DNA of 64,000 nucleotides, from assembly GCF_020360975.1 (NCBI RefSeq), contig NW_025408667.1:62001-126000 (forward strand), given 5' to 3'. Position 1 is the first letter of the stretch. Each line of letters opens with the position of its first letter. The notes under the pieces are model-generated. The model saw only the letters and a program-made list of their open reading frames with translations. It had not been told where the DNA came from and made no database searches. The translations under genes and the position numbers were made by a program. Shown in pieces: positions 10,391 to 22,329 of the stretch. The stretch is from Hirsutella rhossiliensis. Taxonomy: Eukaryota; Ascomycota; Sordariomycetes; Hypocreales; Ophiocordycipitaceae.

Positions 10391-12274
10391 GCTTAGTAAA
10401 AAAAGTCTATATTAATCTTATTATAGACCCCTATTAAAGGACTATTAAGCTCTATAACCTATAAGCTAATAACCTTTTATACTATAAACTTTATATATAG
10501 CTAGTTAAGCTTCTTTTTTAGCTATACTAACTTATAGTTATAGAGGTCTAGCTATACCTTATCCTTTACTATAGACTAATTTATTAAAGCTTTAGTCTTA
10601 TTAGTAAACCGCTTTTAATCTTATACTATAGTAGCTATTATAGATTAGTAATAATCTATAGTCTCTTATAGCTTTTATATAAATATAAAAGCGCGGCCTT
10701 TTAATAATAAATTACTATACTACTTTATTACTATATCTATAGTAAAGGGAACTAATAAGAGCGGTTTAAAGCTATATATTATAAAGAAAGGAGCTATTTT
10801 AATTAAGGTATATAGTTTACTATTTAATGTAAGTTAAGCTATAAGGAGCTACCGGTCTTAGTCTACTTAGTTATAGGCTATAATAGCCTATAAGTAAGCT
10901 TATACCTCTTAGTTAACCCTCTTAGGCCCTTTATTAGTTTATAAGTAATATATTATACTAAGTAGCTATATAATCTAAAATAGCTAGTATAAGTACTATT
11001 AAAAGTAGCTAGTTTAATTTAATCCCTTATTACTTATAATAAAAGCTAGCTAGCTATATAAGTAAGCTTAGTACTATAAGAAGCGCTTTATATAAGACTC
11101 TATATCTATAAATAGTATTAGCTTTAATACTATAAACTTACTAAGTTAGTCCTTAATTATATATATATAATAGTTACTACCTTTTATAAGTAAGAGGTCT
11201 ATTATAAAGTTTATCTATATATATATATAAAACTAGTTAAGTATTAAAAGCTACTTAAGTAGCCCCTTAAGCTATACCTTTTAGATCTTAGTATAGCTAT
11301 AAATATTATAGTTATAAAGGAAGTAATAAATATAGTACTATAAAAGGGGCTAGTAAAAGTCCCTTATAAAGCCTACTACCGTGCCTTACTAGCCTAGGTA
11401 ACTTATAATACTAAAGTTATATATAAGTTAAACTAGCCTCTCTTAGAGCTCGTTTTATTTATCTAGCTTTAGTAGTCTATCTTTCTCCTTAGCTTCTATA
11501 ATATATAGTATACTTAGTACCTATAGTCTCCCCCGCTAATATAAGTACCTTTATAGGTCGATATAATAGTTAGCTACTTATACCTTTAGCTTTAGCTTTA
11601 AATTTAAGTATTATATACTAGACTTAATAGCGCGGCGTACGCTCTTATAGGTATAGTCTAAGAACGATATCCTATCTTATAAGTATTAAAGGACTTTATC
11701 TTAGAATACCCTTACTATATACGCCCTAAGGCCGGTCTATCCCTCCTCCTTATACTAAGGTAGGGGTATAAAGAGGCGCTTATTTATTAACTCTACCCCT
11801 TCCTTTATTAAGGAAGCTCTTATATAGGTCTATAGCGCTTCTTATATAATAAGCTATAGGTCTCGCGCTTTAATATCCGCTCTTATTAGCCGGTCTTAAT
11901 CTCTCTAAGAAAGCGTATTTAGTACTATAAAGTCCTACCTTACCTAGTACTTAATTATAAAGTTAAAGTATAAAAGGTACTTTACTTAGCGGGCTTACTA
12001 CTCTAATAGGTATTAATAGGTTATAAAGTACTTAGGGTTCTTATAATCTATAAGAACTTTAAAGCTCTTATAGCTTTAAAGCTTTACTTATTATTACTTA
12101 AGGTAGTTAATAATCGCTAATATCTATTTATTATAAATAATATAATTCCGCTCGGCTAAGGTTAGCTTATAAGAGTAAAACGCTATAAGTTACTTCTACT
12201 TATCTACCTTTTAAGAGAGCGTCCTTTTAAGTACCTAGCCGCTATAGTTTACTTTAACTAATATAGACCGGTTA

Positions 12275-12739
12275 TAGCTTAATTTTATAGTTCTTAGAGA
12301 TATCCCTTAGTATAAGGGACTAAGGAAGCTAAAAAATAGGTTTTAAAGAAGGAGCTAAAAGGAGGTATAGAGAGAAGGGTAGGGGTAAGAGGGGAAGTAA
12401 AAGTAGCGATAGCTTCTTATAAAGGAGGCGAGAGATAAGATAGATATACCGGTAACAGCTAGAAAGTAGGGGAAAAACTAGTAAAAAGCTTAGTAGTTAA
12501 AAGGATATTAGTAGCTTCTTTAAGTAGGATCTTCTTTATTAATTAAGATACTAGATAGGTATAAAGAGGGGCGTTAGATAGAGGAAAGAAGGAGAATTAA
12601 GGCAATATAATAATTATTCCCCTACCTTTATTACTGCCCTTATAAGATTTAAATATCTCTACCCTACCTATCCGACCCCTTACTTTTAATTTTACCTTTA
12701 TATATTTTATATATACTTCTTACTTCTCTCTTCGCGAGA
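12275..12739 (+). repeat. 5' LTR of Copia A (5' end clipped)
   Basis: The LTR matches 18095-18571 but lacks the first ~13 bp. It ends TTCGCGAGA. The full-length LTR of the family is about 485 bp, with imperfect inverted ends TGTCGCGA and TCGCGAGA. Confidence 0.85.
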
Positions 12740-12756
12740 GTTATAAGCCTAGGAGG
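12740..12756 (+). promoter_or_regulatory. Primer-binding site of Copia A (RIP-altered)
   Basis: GTTATAAGCCTAGGAGG directly follows the LTR. It is the mutated form of GTTATGAGCCCGGGAGG seen in Copia C. Confidence 0.7.
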
Positions 12757-12899
12757 AATAGTATTCTTATACCTTCCGGCTACTATAAAAGGCACCTTTC
12801 CTATATCCCTTATAGCTTCCTTTTACCCTTCTTACTAAAAAAGCTAATTTTTAACTAACTTTTCTACCCTTCCTTATAATAATATTAAAAAATAACTCT

Positions 12900-13870
12900 A
12901 CTATCCCTATAGTATATAAGACGATTCTTATAGAGCCCTAAGATTAGGATAAGTAGGTAAAGGAGCTATAGGCTCGTATAGATAGAACTATCTATAACTT
13001 AGTATTCTTTAATAAGTAGGACCCTCTTAAGCCCCCTCTTTATCTTAGGGCAACGGAATTTATAAAGGGAGCTTCCCTCTTCTCTAAGCTAACCTCTATA
13101 TAGTAAAGAGCCTTTTCTACTATATTAGGTAACTATAAGAGTTATTAAAAGGAATACCTCTATAAAACGAAACTATTAACTACTATATATATAGCGATAA
13201 CGGAATCCGTTAATACTATAAAGATAATCTCTCTTTAAGAGGGAGAGACTCCTAGGTAGTAGCTTTTAAAGCTTAAGACCTCGTTAGCTCCCTTAAGGGG
13301 CTATATAACTAACCGTATTAAGAAGACCTATACGGTATACCTAGGAGCCTTTTCTACTAGGAACCTACTAGCTTCTTCGTAGCTAGCTAAGTAGAAAAAG
13401 ATCCTTAAGAAAGCTAACTAATACTTCTTAATAGAAGCTCTTTCCGGCTAGTAGCTACGGGATATATCTCTACTAATAAAGCCTAATAGTAACGGTTACT
13501 TAACTATTTTTTAAGAAGCTAGCTAGGAACTAAATAAAGAGGCTATTAAAGTATAATAGTAAGTAGTCTTATTCCTTCGTAGCTAGTACTCGACCTAGAC
13601 GGCTCGACCTACTGCCCCTATAGCTTCTATAGCCCCTATTACTACGGCTCCCGCTTTTACTACTACGGCTATTGCCCTTCTAGCTCCTTCTTCCTTAAGA
13701 GCCTTAACCCTATCTTTAATAGCTGCCCCGGTCCCGGCTCCGCGTCTTACTCTAGGTCCGGCCCCGGTCCTATTAGTTAGACCGGCCCGACTAGTCCCTT
13801 AATAGACTTTTTAGTCCGTTAGTTAAAAAATTAAGGAACTAGTTAAAATTAAACCTCTTCGTTAAAATTA
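12900..13870 (+). pseudogene. gag: Copia A gag
   Basis: This is the counterpart of the better preserved gag of Copia C (40500-41390), sharing the regions that read ESVSAVKLISL and PRQWLLKLETLI there. In copy A the same positions are broken by RIP stops. A Pro/Ala-rich low-complexity stretch (13600-13780) ends the gene. Confidence 0.7.
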
Positions 13871-14724
13871 ATAATAAGGGGTAAAAAGGGGGGGTTTTTA
13901 AGTAGACCTTTTAAAAAGAGACGAGGACTCCTTAAAGAAACAACGTACGAGGAGGAATCGACCTACCTACTAAGTATATAAAAAGCCCTATCGGCTAAAA
14001 GACTACTAGTAGGTCTTTAAGGAAAACCGACCTAAAGGAATTAACCCTTTAAAGAGGCTACGAGAAATAGTATAATAGTCTCTTAAGGAGGACCCCTCGT
14101 TATAGAAGAAGATAGACGAGATTTAGGTTACTAATAAATAGTAACTAATAACGCCGCTGCCCTTATTTAAGCCGTAAATTTAAGGAAAAATTATTAGTAT
14201 AGTAAATCTAGTATTCGTCTTCCTTACGGATTAGTAAGACTACCTATTAGGACCCTCTAACCATCCCCTACGAAAATCAGCTATCCTTAACTCTAGTACT
14301 TCCCTCGATATCTATAATATACTCCTATAATTCCGGTCCTTTAAAAAGGTATAAAGGGAATACCTTATTACCGGGGAATTAACTATATAGATAGAGGGAT
14401 ATAAAAGGGTGAATTTTACGATGAAATTACCTAATAGTTCTATATAAATTCTTCGATAAAAAAGAGTAGCTTTTTACCCTTAATTTTTAATAAGCCTAAT
14501 TTCCTTCTACCTTCTTTAAGAGGAAGGAATCTTTTAAGATACGACGTCTAAACCTATAAGGCTAGTCTAGAAGAATTAGACTATTAGGCTTATTAAGGAA
14601 AAGTTCGGTTAATTTATTCTTAAATTCCGACCTATTTATAGGAAGGAACTACTTAAGAAGTTAGCTTTCCCTACTTAAAGGAGGGTAGGTTCTAAGGACC
14701 CTCTTTTAGTAGCCTAAGGAGACG

Positions 14725-17700
14725 GTCTTTTTTAGCACGCACGACTTAGTTACCCGGGCCCCCTAGCTTTATATAAGCTAGGCTAATAATAGGGCGTATA
14801 AATAAAGGGCCTAAAGACCGTCGAATATAAATACTATAGCTAAGGAAAGACTAAGAGCCGAATTTTTAGACGAACGCCTTTATAGCCGGACTAGCTATAT
14901 AAGGAAATTTAGGTTAACTAGACCGACGTCTCTAAGGACTAAGAAAGCTTTATTAAGGTAATGTTTTTTATAGACGCTTTTTTAGGGATGGTTTTCCCTT
15001 ATTTCTTACGGACTTACTTAAGTAAGTATAACTAGTCCACCCTTTAAGACTTCGTTAACTAGATAAAATCCTACTTTAGCTATAAGGTAAAGAAGATACG
15101 GTTTAATAGAGAGCTATTTACGAAGGATATCTTAAATTAGCTTCGAAAAAGGGGCATTTTACCCCTCCTATTAGCACCGAATACCTAGGCCTAGAACGGA
15201 GGGGCAGAAAGATTAAGGGGTGCTATAATAGAAAGGGCCCGAACGATAAGACTTACTACGAGGCTTCCCTACGACCTTTAAAAGGAAGTCGTTAAGACCG
15301 CTTATTACCTTTAGAACCGGACCCTAAGGGACTATAGGGACCTAGAGACCCTTTTTAAGATCTAAGGAATAGACTAGAAATCTCCCCTTAAACTCTTTAT
15401 AAAGAAGAGGGCTTCGCTTGCCTACCTTTATACCTATAACTATAAGGTATACGCTATAACTACCGATATATAGCTAAAAAGGAAGTAGAAAAAAAAGCTT
15501 AATCTTAGAGCCTTTATTAGTTACCTTATTAGTTATAATTCTATAAATATCTTCTAGATCTAGATTCCTCTTCTATAAAAGGTTATTTTAACTAAGGATA
15601 TAATTTTCGACGAATCTAGCTTTTTTAATAGAAAGAGGGATTAATAGCCCCTCTTACTCTCTTAATATTAGTTAATTTAAAAGATCTAAATCTACCCTTC
15701 CTAATAGTTATAAGAAGAGGCCCTAGATAAGGAAATAAAAAAAGAAACTGTTATTAAAGTAGTTAAGGATAACGCTAACTTCGAAGAAAAAGAGGAAGCT
15801 ACTAGATTAGATAATCTAGATAAAGAAGGAGACTATAGGAAAGCGGTAGAGCTAGAATATACCTACCTCCCTATGCCTCCTCCTATATAAGAAGAAGATC
15901 TAAAAGCAGCTTTTTTAGTTAGTCTTCCTATCTCGACCCCTAAGGGGGTAGGAAAGGCACCTCTCTTAAAGGATTACCTAGCTGCCTTTTTATCCTTACT
16001 TTAAGAAGCAAAGGAAGGTATAGGGCCCGATATAAAAGAAGACTAACCTCTCCTTTATTTCGATCGTTTTTCTCACTTCTATTTAACGCCTATAGAAGAT
16101 AGTTCCTACGGAGTATTTATAGTAGGCCGGCTCTTTAAGCTATAGCTATTAGTAAGGAAGGTATATAAAAGAGACCTCCCGGACTTACTAGTAAACTTAA
16201 AGTAGCTAAAAAAACACCCTTTTAGAGACTAGTTTTTCTAGGCCTAGAAAGACTACCTAGCCTTATACGAAGAGATAGGGTCTTTCGAAGAGGTCCTTAA
16301 GAAAAAGGCAAGAGGAAAATAGGTCCTTAGCTATAAGTAGGTCTTTATCTATAAGACTAATAAACATAGCTTCCTTTAAAAGTATAAAGCCTAGCTAGTT
16401 ATTTATAGGAATTAATAGGAAAAAGGGGATCTACCTACTAAGGCAACTACCCTAGTAAGGATATCTTTTAGGACCCTTATAGCTATAGTAGTAGAATTCG
16501 ACCTCGAGCTTAATTAGAAAGATATAGTTAATACCTTTATTAACTGCCTACTTAAGGAAAAAGAAGTTATCTATATACGCCTTCTACTAGACTTTTAATA
16601 GCTAGGAAAGGTTCTATAGCTTAGGAAAGCTCTATATAGACTATAAAGATTACCCCTTCTTTAGTAATAGTATTTAATAGGTTTCCTTAAAGCCCTAGGC
16701 TTTAAGAAAGTCCCTTAGGAACCGTATATAATATAGAAAGGTAAATTATAGTCTTCTTCTATATCGATAATATTATCTAGGCCTACTTAAAAGAGGAAGA
16801 AGCTACTATTAAGGAGGCTATATAAGGCTTATAATAAAGGTATAAGATAACTAGGCTAAGGGAGCTAAAGTAGTTCTTAGGGATATAAATCCTTTAGAAT
16901 AGGTCCTAACGAACTATCTAGCTTACCTAGGACGCCTATATTAATAAAGTCGCTTATAAATTCCTCCCTACTTCCTTTAATAAGAAGCTTCCCTCTACGC
17001 CTATATTAAATAAAGAGCTTTTACCTAATCTATCCTTTTAAGCTAAGGAGTAAGAGAAATACTAATATTAATAGAAGGTAAGCTCCCTACTTTTTTTAGC
17101 TATTTCTACTAGACCGGATATCTCTTTTATAGTCTCCTAGCTAGCTAAGTATAACTAGAATCCTAGCCCTAGGTATTAAGAAGTAGTAGATAGAGCTATC
17201 CTTTATCTCTATTTAATAAGATTATATAGTCTACGCTTAGGAGGGTAGGGAAGGAAATAAGCTACCGAAATCTTCCTTTATTTAAGTAATTCGTTATTTA
17301 TAGATAATTTATTAGATAGAAAGAGCTTATAGGGGTATATTATATCCCTTTTTAAAGGAACTATTACTTAGAGAGCTTTAAAGCAAGCTTCCGTTACTAT
17401 ATTAAGTATAGAGGTAGAGCTACTAGCTTATTTAAAAGTATTAAAGGAAGCGATTTTCCTTAGCCGGCTACTTATTTCTTTATAACTATAAGTTCTAACC
17501 CTATTAGCTATAGAATACGATAATATATAGACTATACGAATTCTTATAGAAAATAGTAAGCTATCGACCTAGCTATAGTATATTAATATCTATTAGCATT
17601 AGTTACGCTAAGAGGTCTAAAAGGGACTTATTTCCGTTTATTAGGTTCTAATAGTATCGATAAAAGCCGACGGTCTTACGAAGCCCTTACTAAAGTAGAA

Positions 17701-17850
17701 GCTAGCTATCTTTTTATAGTAAATTAGGCTAGAAGATATTTAAGAGAAGCTATCCTTAGAGGCCCGCCTTAAGAGTCTACGAGAGGAGCTAATAGTATAT
17801 ATAAGAAGGTAATATCTATAGCTAAAGAAAAGGAAGAGGTTGTTCCCTTT
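14725..17850 (+). pseudogene. pol: Copia A pol: integrase, RT, RNase H
   Basis: The GAG-pre-integrase HHCC segment begins at about 14728. The integrase core follows to about 15170. A GYLVGY-like block (SYLISYNS) sits near 15515, RT spans about 16440-16900, and RNase H with a TEAELLA-like block lies near 17400-17850. This order (integrase before RT) defines the Copia superfamily. In-frame TAG and TAA codons are numerous. Confidence 0.8.
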
Positions 17851-18094
17851 AAAGGGCCCCCTATTTTAATTAGGGTTTTCCCTTTAAAGAAGGCCCCCTT
17901 TCTTATAAGACTTTCCCCTCTTTAGGCCCTTACTCCTTAAGTAGGTCTAAAAGAGCCTAGGGACTTAAAAGGGCCCTTACTTTCCTTAAGTAAAGGGAGA
18001 AGTATAAAGCTAAGAACCTCCTCTATACGCTTACTAGCCCGAAGCCGTATTAGCTATACCCTTACTATAAAGGCAGGCTATAGCTAAGGGGGTA

Positions 18095-18571
18095 TATCGT
18101 AAAGCGTAGCTTAATTTCGTAGTTCTTAAAGATATCCCTTAGTATAAAGGACTAAGGAAGCTAAAAAATAGGTTTTAAGGAAGGAGCTAAAAGGAGGTGC
18201 AGAGAAAAGGGTAGGGGTAAGAGGGGAAGTAAAAGTAGTAATAGCTTCCTATAAAGGAAGCAAGAGATAAGACGGATATACTAGTAACGGCTAGAAAGAA
18301 GGGGAAAAACTAGTAAAAAGCTTAGTAGTTAAAAGGATATTAGTAGCTTCTTTAAGTAGGATCTTCTTTATTTATTAAGATACTAGATCGGTATAAAGAG
18401 GGGCGTTAGATAAAGGAAAGAAAGAGAATTAAGGCAATATAATAATTATTCCCTTACCTTTATTACTGCCCCTATATAATTTAAATATCTCTACCCTACC
18501 TATCTAACCCCTTACTTTTAATTTTACCTTTATATATTTTATATATACTTCTCGCTTCTCTCTTTATAAGA
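18095..18571 (+). repeat. 3' LTR of Copia A
   Basis: The LTR starts TATCGTAAAGCG after the polypurine tract AGCTAAGGGGGTA and ends TTTATAAGA. It is homologous to 25474-25935, 31228-31712, 39812-40297, about 45496-45967, 21780-22256 (minus) and 56963-57446 (minus). Confidence 0.88.
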
Positions 18572-19885
18572 AGTATTAACCGCTATTACTAAAGTTATAC
18601 CTTAGATTAAGTTATAGGCTAATAATATGTCTCTTAGGAAAAATACTAGGTCTCGATCTCTTAGTATATTCTTAATCTATACTAGTAAGCGTTATATCTT
18701 ATATATTAAGACGTCTTCGTCGGCTTAATATATAACTTAATAATAGATTATATAGCCCTATTAAGCTAAGTAAGCTATAATTATTAAGTTACTTTATAAG
18801 CTAATAAATATTATTTACTTAAAGGTTAAGATATTAACCTTATTTAGTATAAAGAAATCTTATCTAAGTAATAATCTTATAAATAGGGTCTAGACTACTT
18901 AAGCGCTAATAGTAATTACTTAACCTTAAATCCTATTCTTTATTTTCCTAGGATATTAATTATTAAGGTCGCTTAACCCTTAGTTTAGCTTTTCCCTATA
19001 CTAAATAGTAAGACCTACTAAGTTATATTAAGGGTTATATTATTAAAGTAGTTAAGCTAGTCTTCCTTAACTATAAAGCGGGCTATATTAAAGTCTATAT
19101 ATACGGTTAATAGTTAGTTTAAGCCTTTAATTTTAAAAATAAATATCTAAGCGTATATAAACTAAGACGGCTTTATTAGATTTAATATTCTAGTTTATAG
19201 TACTACTTTTATAGTTAGCTAGTTCCTTAGTATTCTAAGCGAACTACTTAGTTTTATAGGTTCCGCTTTTATTATATTAAGAATAAATAAGGTCTTATCC
19301 TTTATCTCTTTAGTTTCTTTTTTTATATTAGCGGCTATATCCTTATCTTTTATCCCTTTATCCTAGGTAAATAGGATTTAGTTTTATATTTCCTAGGAAA
19401 GGTATATCCCGCCTTAGTTATTAGCTAGTACCGCTTAAAGCTAATAGGTAAGGTTAATAATAATTAGGTTTTCCTAAGTACCTACCTTTAGTTTTAAATC
19501 CTAAGGCTAGAGTTTAGTTTAAGGACTAGTTAACTAGTTTAGTACTAGGCCTACGTTTACTTAGCATAGATTATTCTATCTTAATATAGTCGTTATATTT
19601 CCTTTTTATTAGAATTATCCTTATTCCTAGGGTTTCTAATTAGTTAGTTTAGCTATAAATAAAGTAGAGTTTACTAAGACCTTATTCTTAGTTTTATATA
19701 ATCCGCTTTATATATATTCTCTTATTAAATTACTTATCTTCCCTTATAACCTAACTATTAGCTTAGTTTCTAACTATAAAATAAGTTACTTATAGTTATT
19801 AATCTAAGTATTAAATAACTCTAGATTAATAAGCTAGCGGAATATTTCTTATAGTAATATATCTAGTTATTAATAGACTAATATA
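18572..19885 (-). pseudogene. Element H, segment 1 (unidentified coding remains)
   Basis: The minus strand can be read for long stretches in one frame if TAA and TAG are taken as Gln or Trp. It yields basic, Leu/Ile-rich protein such as SLNQTLALGFKTKGRYLGKP and ALSGTSQQLRRDIPFLGN. I do not recognise the family; RT, integrase and DDE motifs were looked for and not seen. Together with 20403-20653, 21027-21354 and 35959-37313 it forms about 3.2 kb of a minus-strand element split by three later insertions. Confidence 0.45.
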
Positions 19886-20402
19886 TATTATAAACTAGCT
19901 AACTATAAGGGGAAGACGGTTAGAATATAGGCTATATAGCCGAAGTATAGAATACTAAGCGCTATAGACTATAGAAGAACTATTAATATAAAGGTTATGT
20001 AACGGATTAGTAAGATTAGTTAGATCGGATAATCGATACTAAGTAAACTAAGCACCGATTAGTTTAATTAGTTAGATTAGCTAGATTAGTACTAAGTAGA
20101 CTAAATAAGCTAAATATAATAAGCAATATCGTTAAGGTAAGGAAACTATAGATATATATAGCTATCTACTTTTACTCCTTTAAATAGATAGCTCTTTAGC
20201 TTTTAATATAATTATTACGATTTCTATTATAATCTTATCTCTAATTCCGATTACTTAATTACCTAGTTATAGTCTATAGTCTATAACCTCTAACTTATTA
20301 CTAACGTAATATACTTATTATTACTTAGACCACGCCCTATTATATCTACTAATATAAACCTCTCGATAGGTTTATCCCTTAGGAATAATACTAGTTATAA
20401 TA
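19886..20402 (+). repeat. Solo LTR, divergent relative of the Gypsy-B LTR
   Basis: This 517-bp solo LTR is flanked by the exact duplication ATATA (19881-19885 and 20403-20407). It starts TATTATAA like the Gypsy-B LTR, and its last ~235 bp (from 20169) are nearly identical to the Gypsy-B LTR 3' half. The first ~280 bp are unrelated and contain repeats of TTAGATTAG type. It is a subfamily with a swapped U3 region. Confidence 0.8.
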
Positions 20403-20653
20403 ATATAGTAAGGTACTCTTTTAAGTATAGCGCTACTTTTACTTTTTAGTAAAGCTTTAAGATCTTTTTATAGAAGTTAGCTTTATTTATAATATCTAAG
20501 GTAATAAATTATATTATTTATAAAGATCTTAAAGCTATTTTTAGCTAGATAGTAAAGCGTTTTTATAGTTTAATATACTAAGCGGTATATCCTTAGTCTA
20601 AGATATAAAGTATAGCTTAGTTAGATTTACTAAGATTACTAGTATACTATTTT
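20403..20653 (-). pseudogene. Element H, segment 2
   Basis: This continues the minus-strand reading of element H between the solo LTR and the TRIM. One frame reads DIPLSILNYKNALLSS and TKKQKQRYTQKS once stops are taken as Gln. No family was recognised. Confidence 0.4.
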
Positions 20654-21026
20654 TATTACGTATACTATATACGTTAATTAACGCTATCGCTTATATTTAA
20701 TAGGCGGCTATATCTTTTTCGTAATAGTTATAAGCCTAGGTAGAGGGGTTACCCTTCTAGGAACTTCCTAGTAACTACGCACGTACTTCTTCTAGCTAGC
20801 CTAGCGCGTATTACCTAAAGGCCTATAGTTTAAGTCCCGCTAGCGTAAGTAAGCGCGGTTTTAGTATAGGGCCTGCCTATATAAAAATTCCCTCTATAGT
20901 CTAGGATATCTAGGTATCCTAGGACGAATTAACCTAGTATCCTTAAGGGGGTATATCGCGTATACTATATATATTAATTAACGTTATCGCTTATATTTAA
21001 TATATAGCTATATCTTTTTCGTAATA
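20654..21026 (+). mobile_element. TRIM-like miniature LTR retrotransposon, copy 1
   Basis: The 373-bp element has 73-bp terminal direct repeats (20654-20726 and 20954-21026) and a 227-bp non-coding middle. Directly after the left repeat lies GTTATAAGCCTAGGTAGAGG, which matches the Copia primer-binding site. Directly before the right repeat lies CCTTAAGGGGGTA, which matches the Copia polypurine tract. The repeat starts TATCGCG, as Copia LTRs do. Flanks read ATTTT (20649-20653) and ATTTA (21027-21031), a probable 5-bp duplication. It encodes nothing and must have relied on another element, most simply the Copia family. Confidence 0.82.
20727..20746 (+). promoter_or_regulatory. Primer-binding site of the TRIM
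   Basis: GTTATAAGCCTAGGTAGAGG is the RIP-altered form of a site complementary to the anticodon arm of initiator tRNA-Met (anticodon CAU). It is the same site as in the Copia copies at 12740, 25936 and 40298. Confidence 0.7.
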
Positions 21027-21354
21027 ATTTAATAGTAGTTCTATAAAGTAAGCTAGGGATTAATATCGTAATTTTATTAGCGTATTTTAGTATATAAATA
21101 GCTACTTACTTTAAGGAATCGATAAATTAATCGATACTTTTATATATAATAATCTTTTAGTTTCTTTAAGGATATCGAACGTTATATTAAATAGGCTAGT
21201 AAGGTTAAACTTCCTTATATTATTTAGTATAGTATATACTAAGGGTGCTTAAGAAGGGTTTATAATAGTATTATCCTTAGTTTCTCTTACTATAGCTTTT
21301 ACTAATAGTTTTATAAGAGCTTCTTTTATAATTAAGGTTACTAGCTAGTTTACC
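21027..21354 (-). pseudogene. Element H, segment 3
   Basis: Minus-strand coding remains lie between the TRIM and Gypsy-B, with a frame that reads LFNITFDILKETKRLLYIKV. It joins segment 4 at 35959 across the Gypsy-B insertion. No family was recognised. Confidence 0.42.
21350..21354. repeat. Target-site duplication of Gypsy-B (TTACC / TTACT)
   Basis: TTACC precedes the 5' LTR and TTACT follows the 3' LTR at 35959-35963. The single difference is a C to T change of the kind RIP makes. Confidence 0.75.
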
Positions 21355-22320
21355 TATTATAACTATAGTTTAGTAAACCGTAGGGACTAGTATATATTAT
21401 AAGGATATATAATATAGGGAGCAAGGAATATTAAACGGACCGACGGGCTAATTAAGTTTAGAGTAATAGGTTACTTTAGCGCTCTAACGCTTTATAGCTA
21501 GGATCGTAGGATCGCTTTAGCGCTCTAGCGCTCCTAGGCGATAGGATTACTTAGTGCTCTTAGCGATCTAAGGAAGCTCTTAAGATATATAAGGAAGGAA
21601 CGGAATACTCCTTTAAATAGATAGCTTAATAGCTTTTAATATTATAATTATTACGATCTTTATTATAATCTTATCTTTAATTCCGATTACTTAATTACCT
21701 AGTTATAGTTTATAGTCTACGACCTTTAATATATTACGTTAGTAATATACTTATTATTACTTAGACTACGCCCTATTATTCTTATAAAGAGAGAAGCGAG
21801 AAGTAAATATAAAATATATAAAGGTAAAATTAAAAGTAAGGGGTCGGATAAGTAAAGTAGAGATATTTAAATCTTACGGGGGCAGTAATAAAGGTAGGGG
21901 AATAATTATTATATTGCCTTAATTCTCCTTCTTTCCTTTATCTAACGCCCCTCTTTATACCGATCTAGTATCTTAATTAATAAAGAAGATCCTACTTAAA
22001 GAAGCTACTAATATCCTTTTAACTACTAAGCTTTTTACTAGGTTTTCCCCTTCTTTCTAGCTATTACCGGTATATCTATCTTATCTCTTACCTCCTCTAT
22101 AGGAAGCTATTACTACTTCTACTTCCCCTCTTACCCTTACCCTTCTTTCTATACCTCCTTTTAGCTCCTTCCTTAAAACCTATTTTTTAGCTTCCTTAGT
22201 CCCTCGTACTAAGGGATATCTCTAAGAACTACGAAATTAAGCTACGCTTCGCGATATATATATCTACTAATATAAACCCCTTAATAGGTTTATCCCTTAA
22301 GAATAATACTAGTTATTATA
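21355..22320 (+). repeat. 5' LTR of Gypsy-B, split by a solo Copia LTR
   Basis: The parts 21355-21779 and about 22262-22320 together match the 484-bp 3' LTR (35475-35958). The LTR starts TATTATAACTATAG and ends AGTTATTATA. It carries four near-copies of a GCGCTCTAGCGCT-like string around 21475-21535. Confidence 0.85.
21780..22256 (-). repeat. Solo Copia LTR
   Basis: This is a 477-bp LTR of the Copia A/B/C family in reverse orientation with no internal region, left by LTR-LTR recombination. It starts TCTTATAAAGAG and ends CTTCGCGATA. The flanks ATTAT (21775-21779) and TATAT (22257-22261) are an imperfect 5-bp duplication. The uninterrupted target is seen at 20336-20350 and 35887-35901. Confidence 0.85.
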
Positions 22321-22329
22321 CGTTAAAAG

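Larger units (their letters stand above)
8330..12274 (-). mobile_element. Gypsy-A copy A3 (right part): extra ORF, chromodomain, integrase, RNase H
   Basis: This is the reverse complement of A1/A2 from the end of the extra ORF back to RNase H. The extra ORF occupies about 8450-9420, the end of pol follows, and the RNase H block (reverse complement of AACCGGTCTATATTAGTTAAAG) ends at 12274. The upstream half of A3, including RT, gag and the 5' LTR, is missing: the sequence changes abruptly to a Copia LTR. A less-mutated insertion interrupts it at about 9818-10390. RIP is heavy. Confidence 0.85.
12275..18571 (+). mobile_element. Copia copy A, near full length, heavily RIP-mutated
   Basis: This is a Ty1/Copia element of about 6.3 kb and the same family as copies B, C and D. 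Its 5' LTR lacks the first ~13 bp (TGTCGCGAAGCG) and abuts Gypsy-A3 directly, so the left end was made by rearrangement rather than clean insertion. The order is gag, integrase, RT, RNase H. It is clearly more mutated than B and C: many GAC, CGA and CAA codons of those copies read AAC, TAA or CTA here. No target-site duplication can be shown. Confidence 0.88.

Noticed and set aside
20654..21026. CRISPR-like or satellite repeat
   Set aside because: There are only two repeat units with a primer site and polypurine tract between them, and a second copy elsewhere. The LTR-type explanation is complete.
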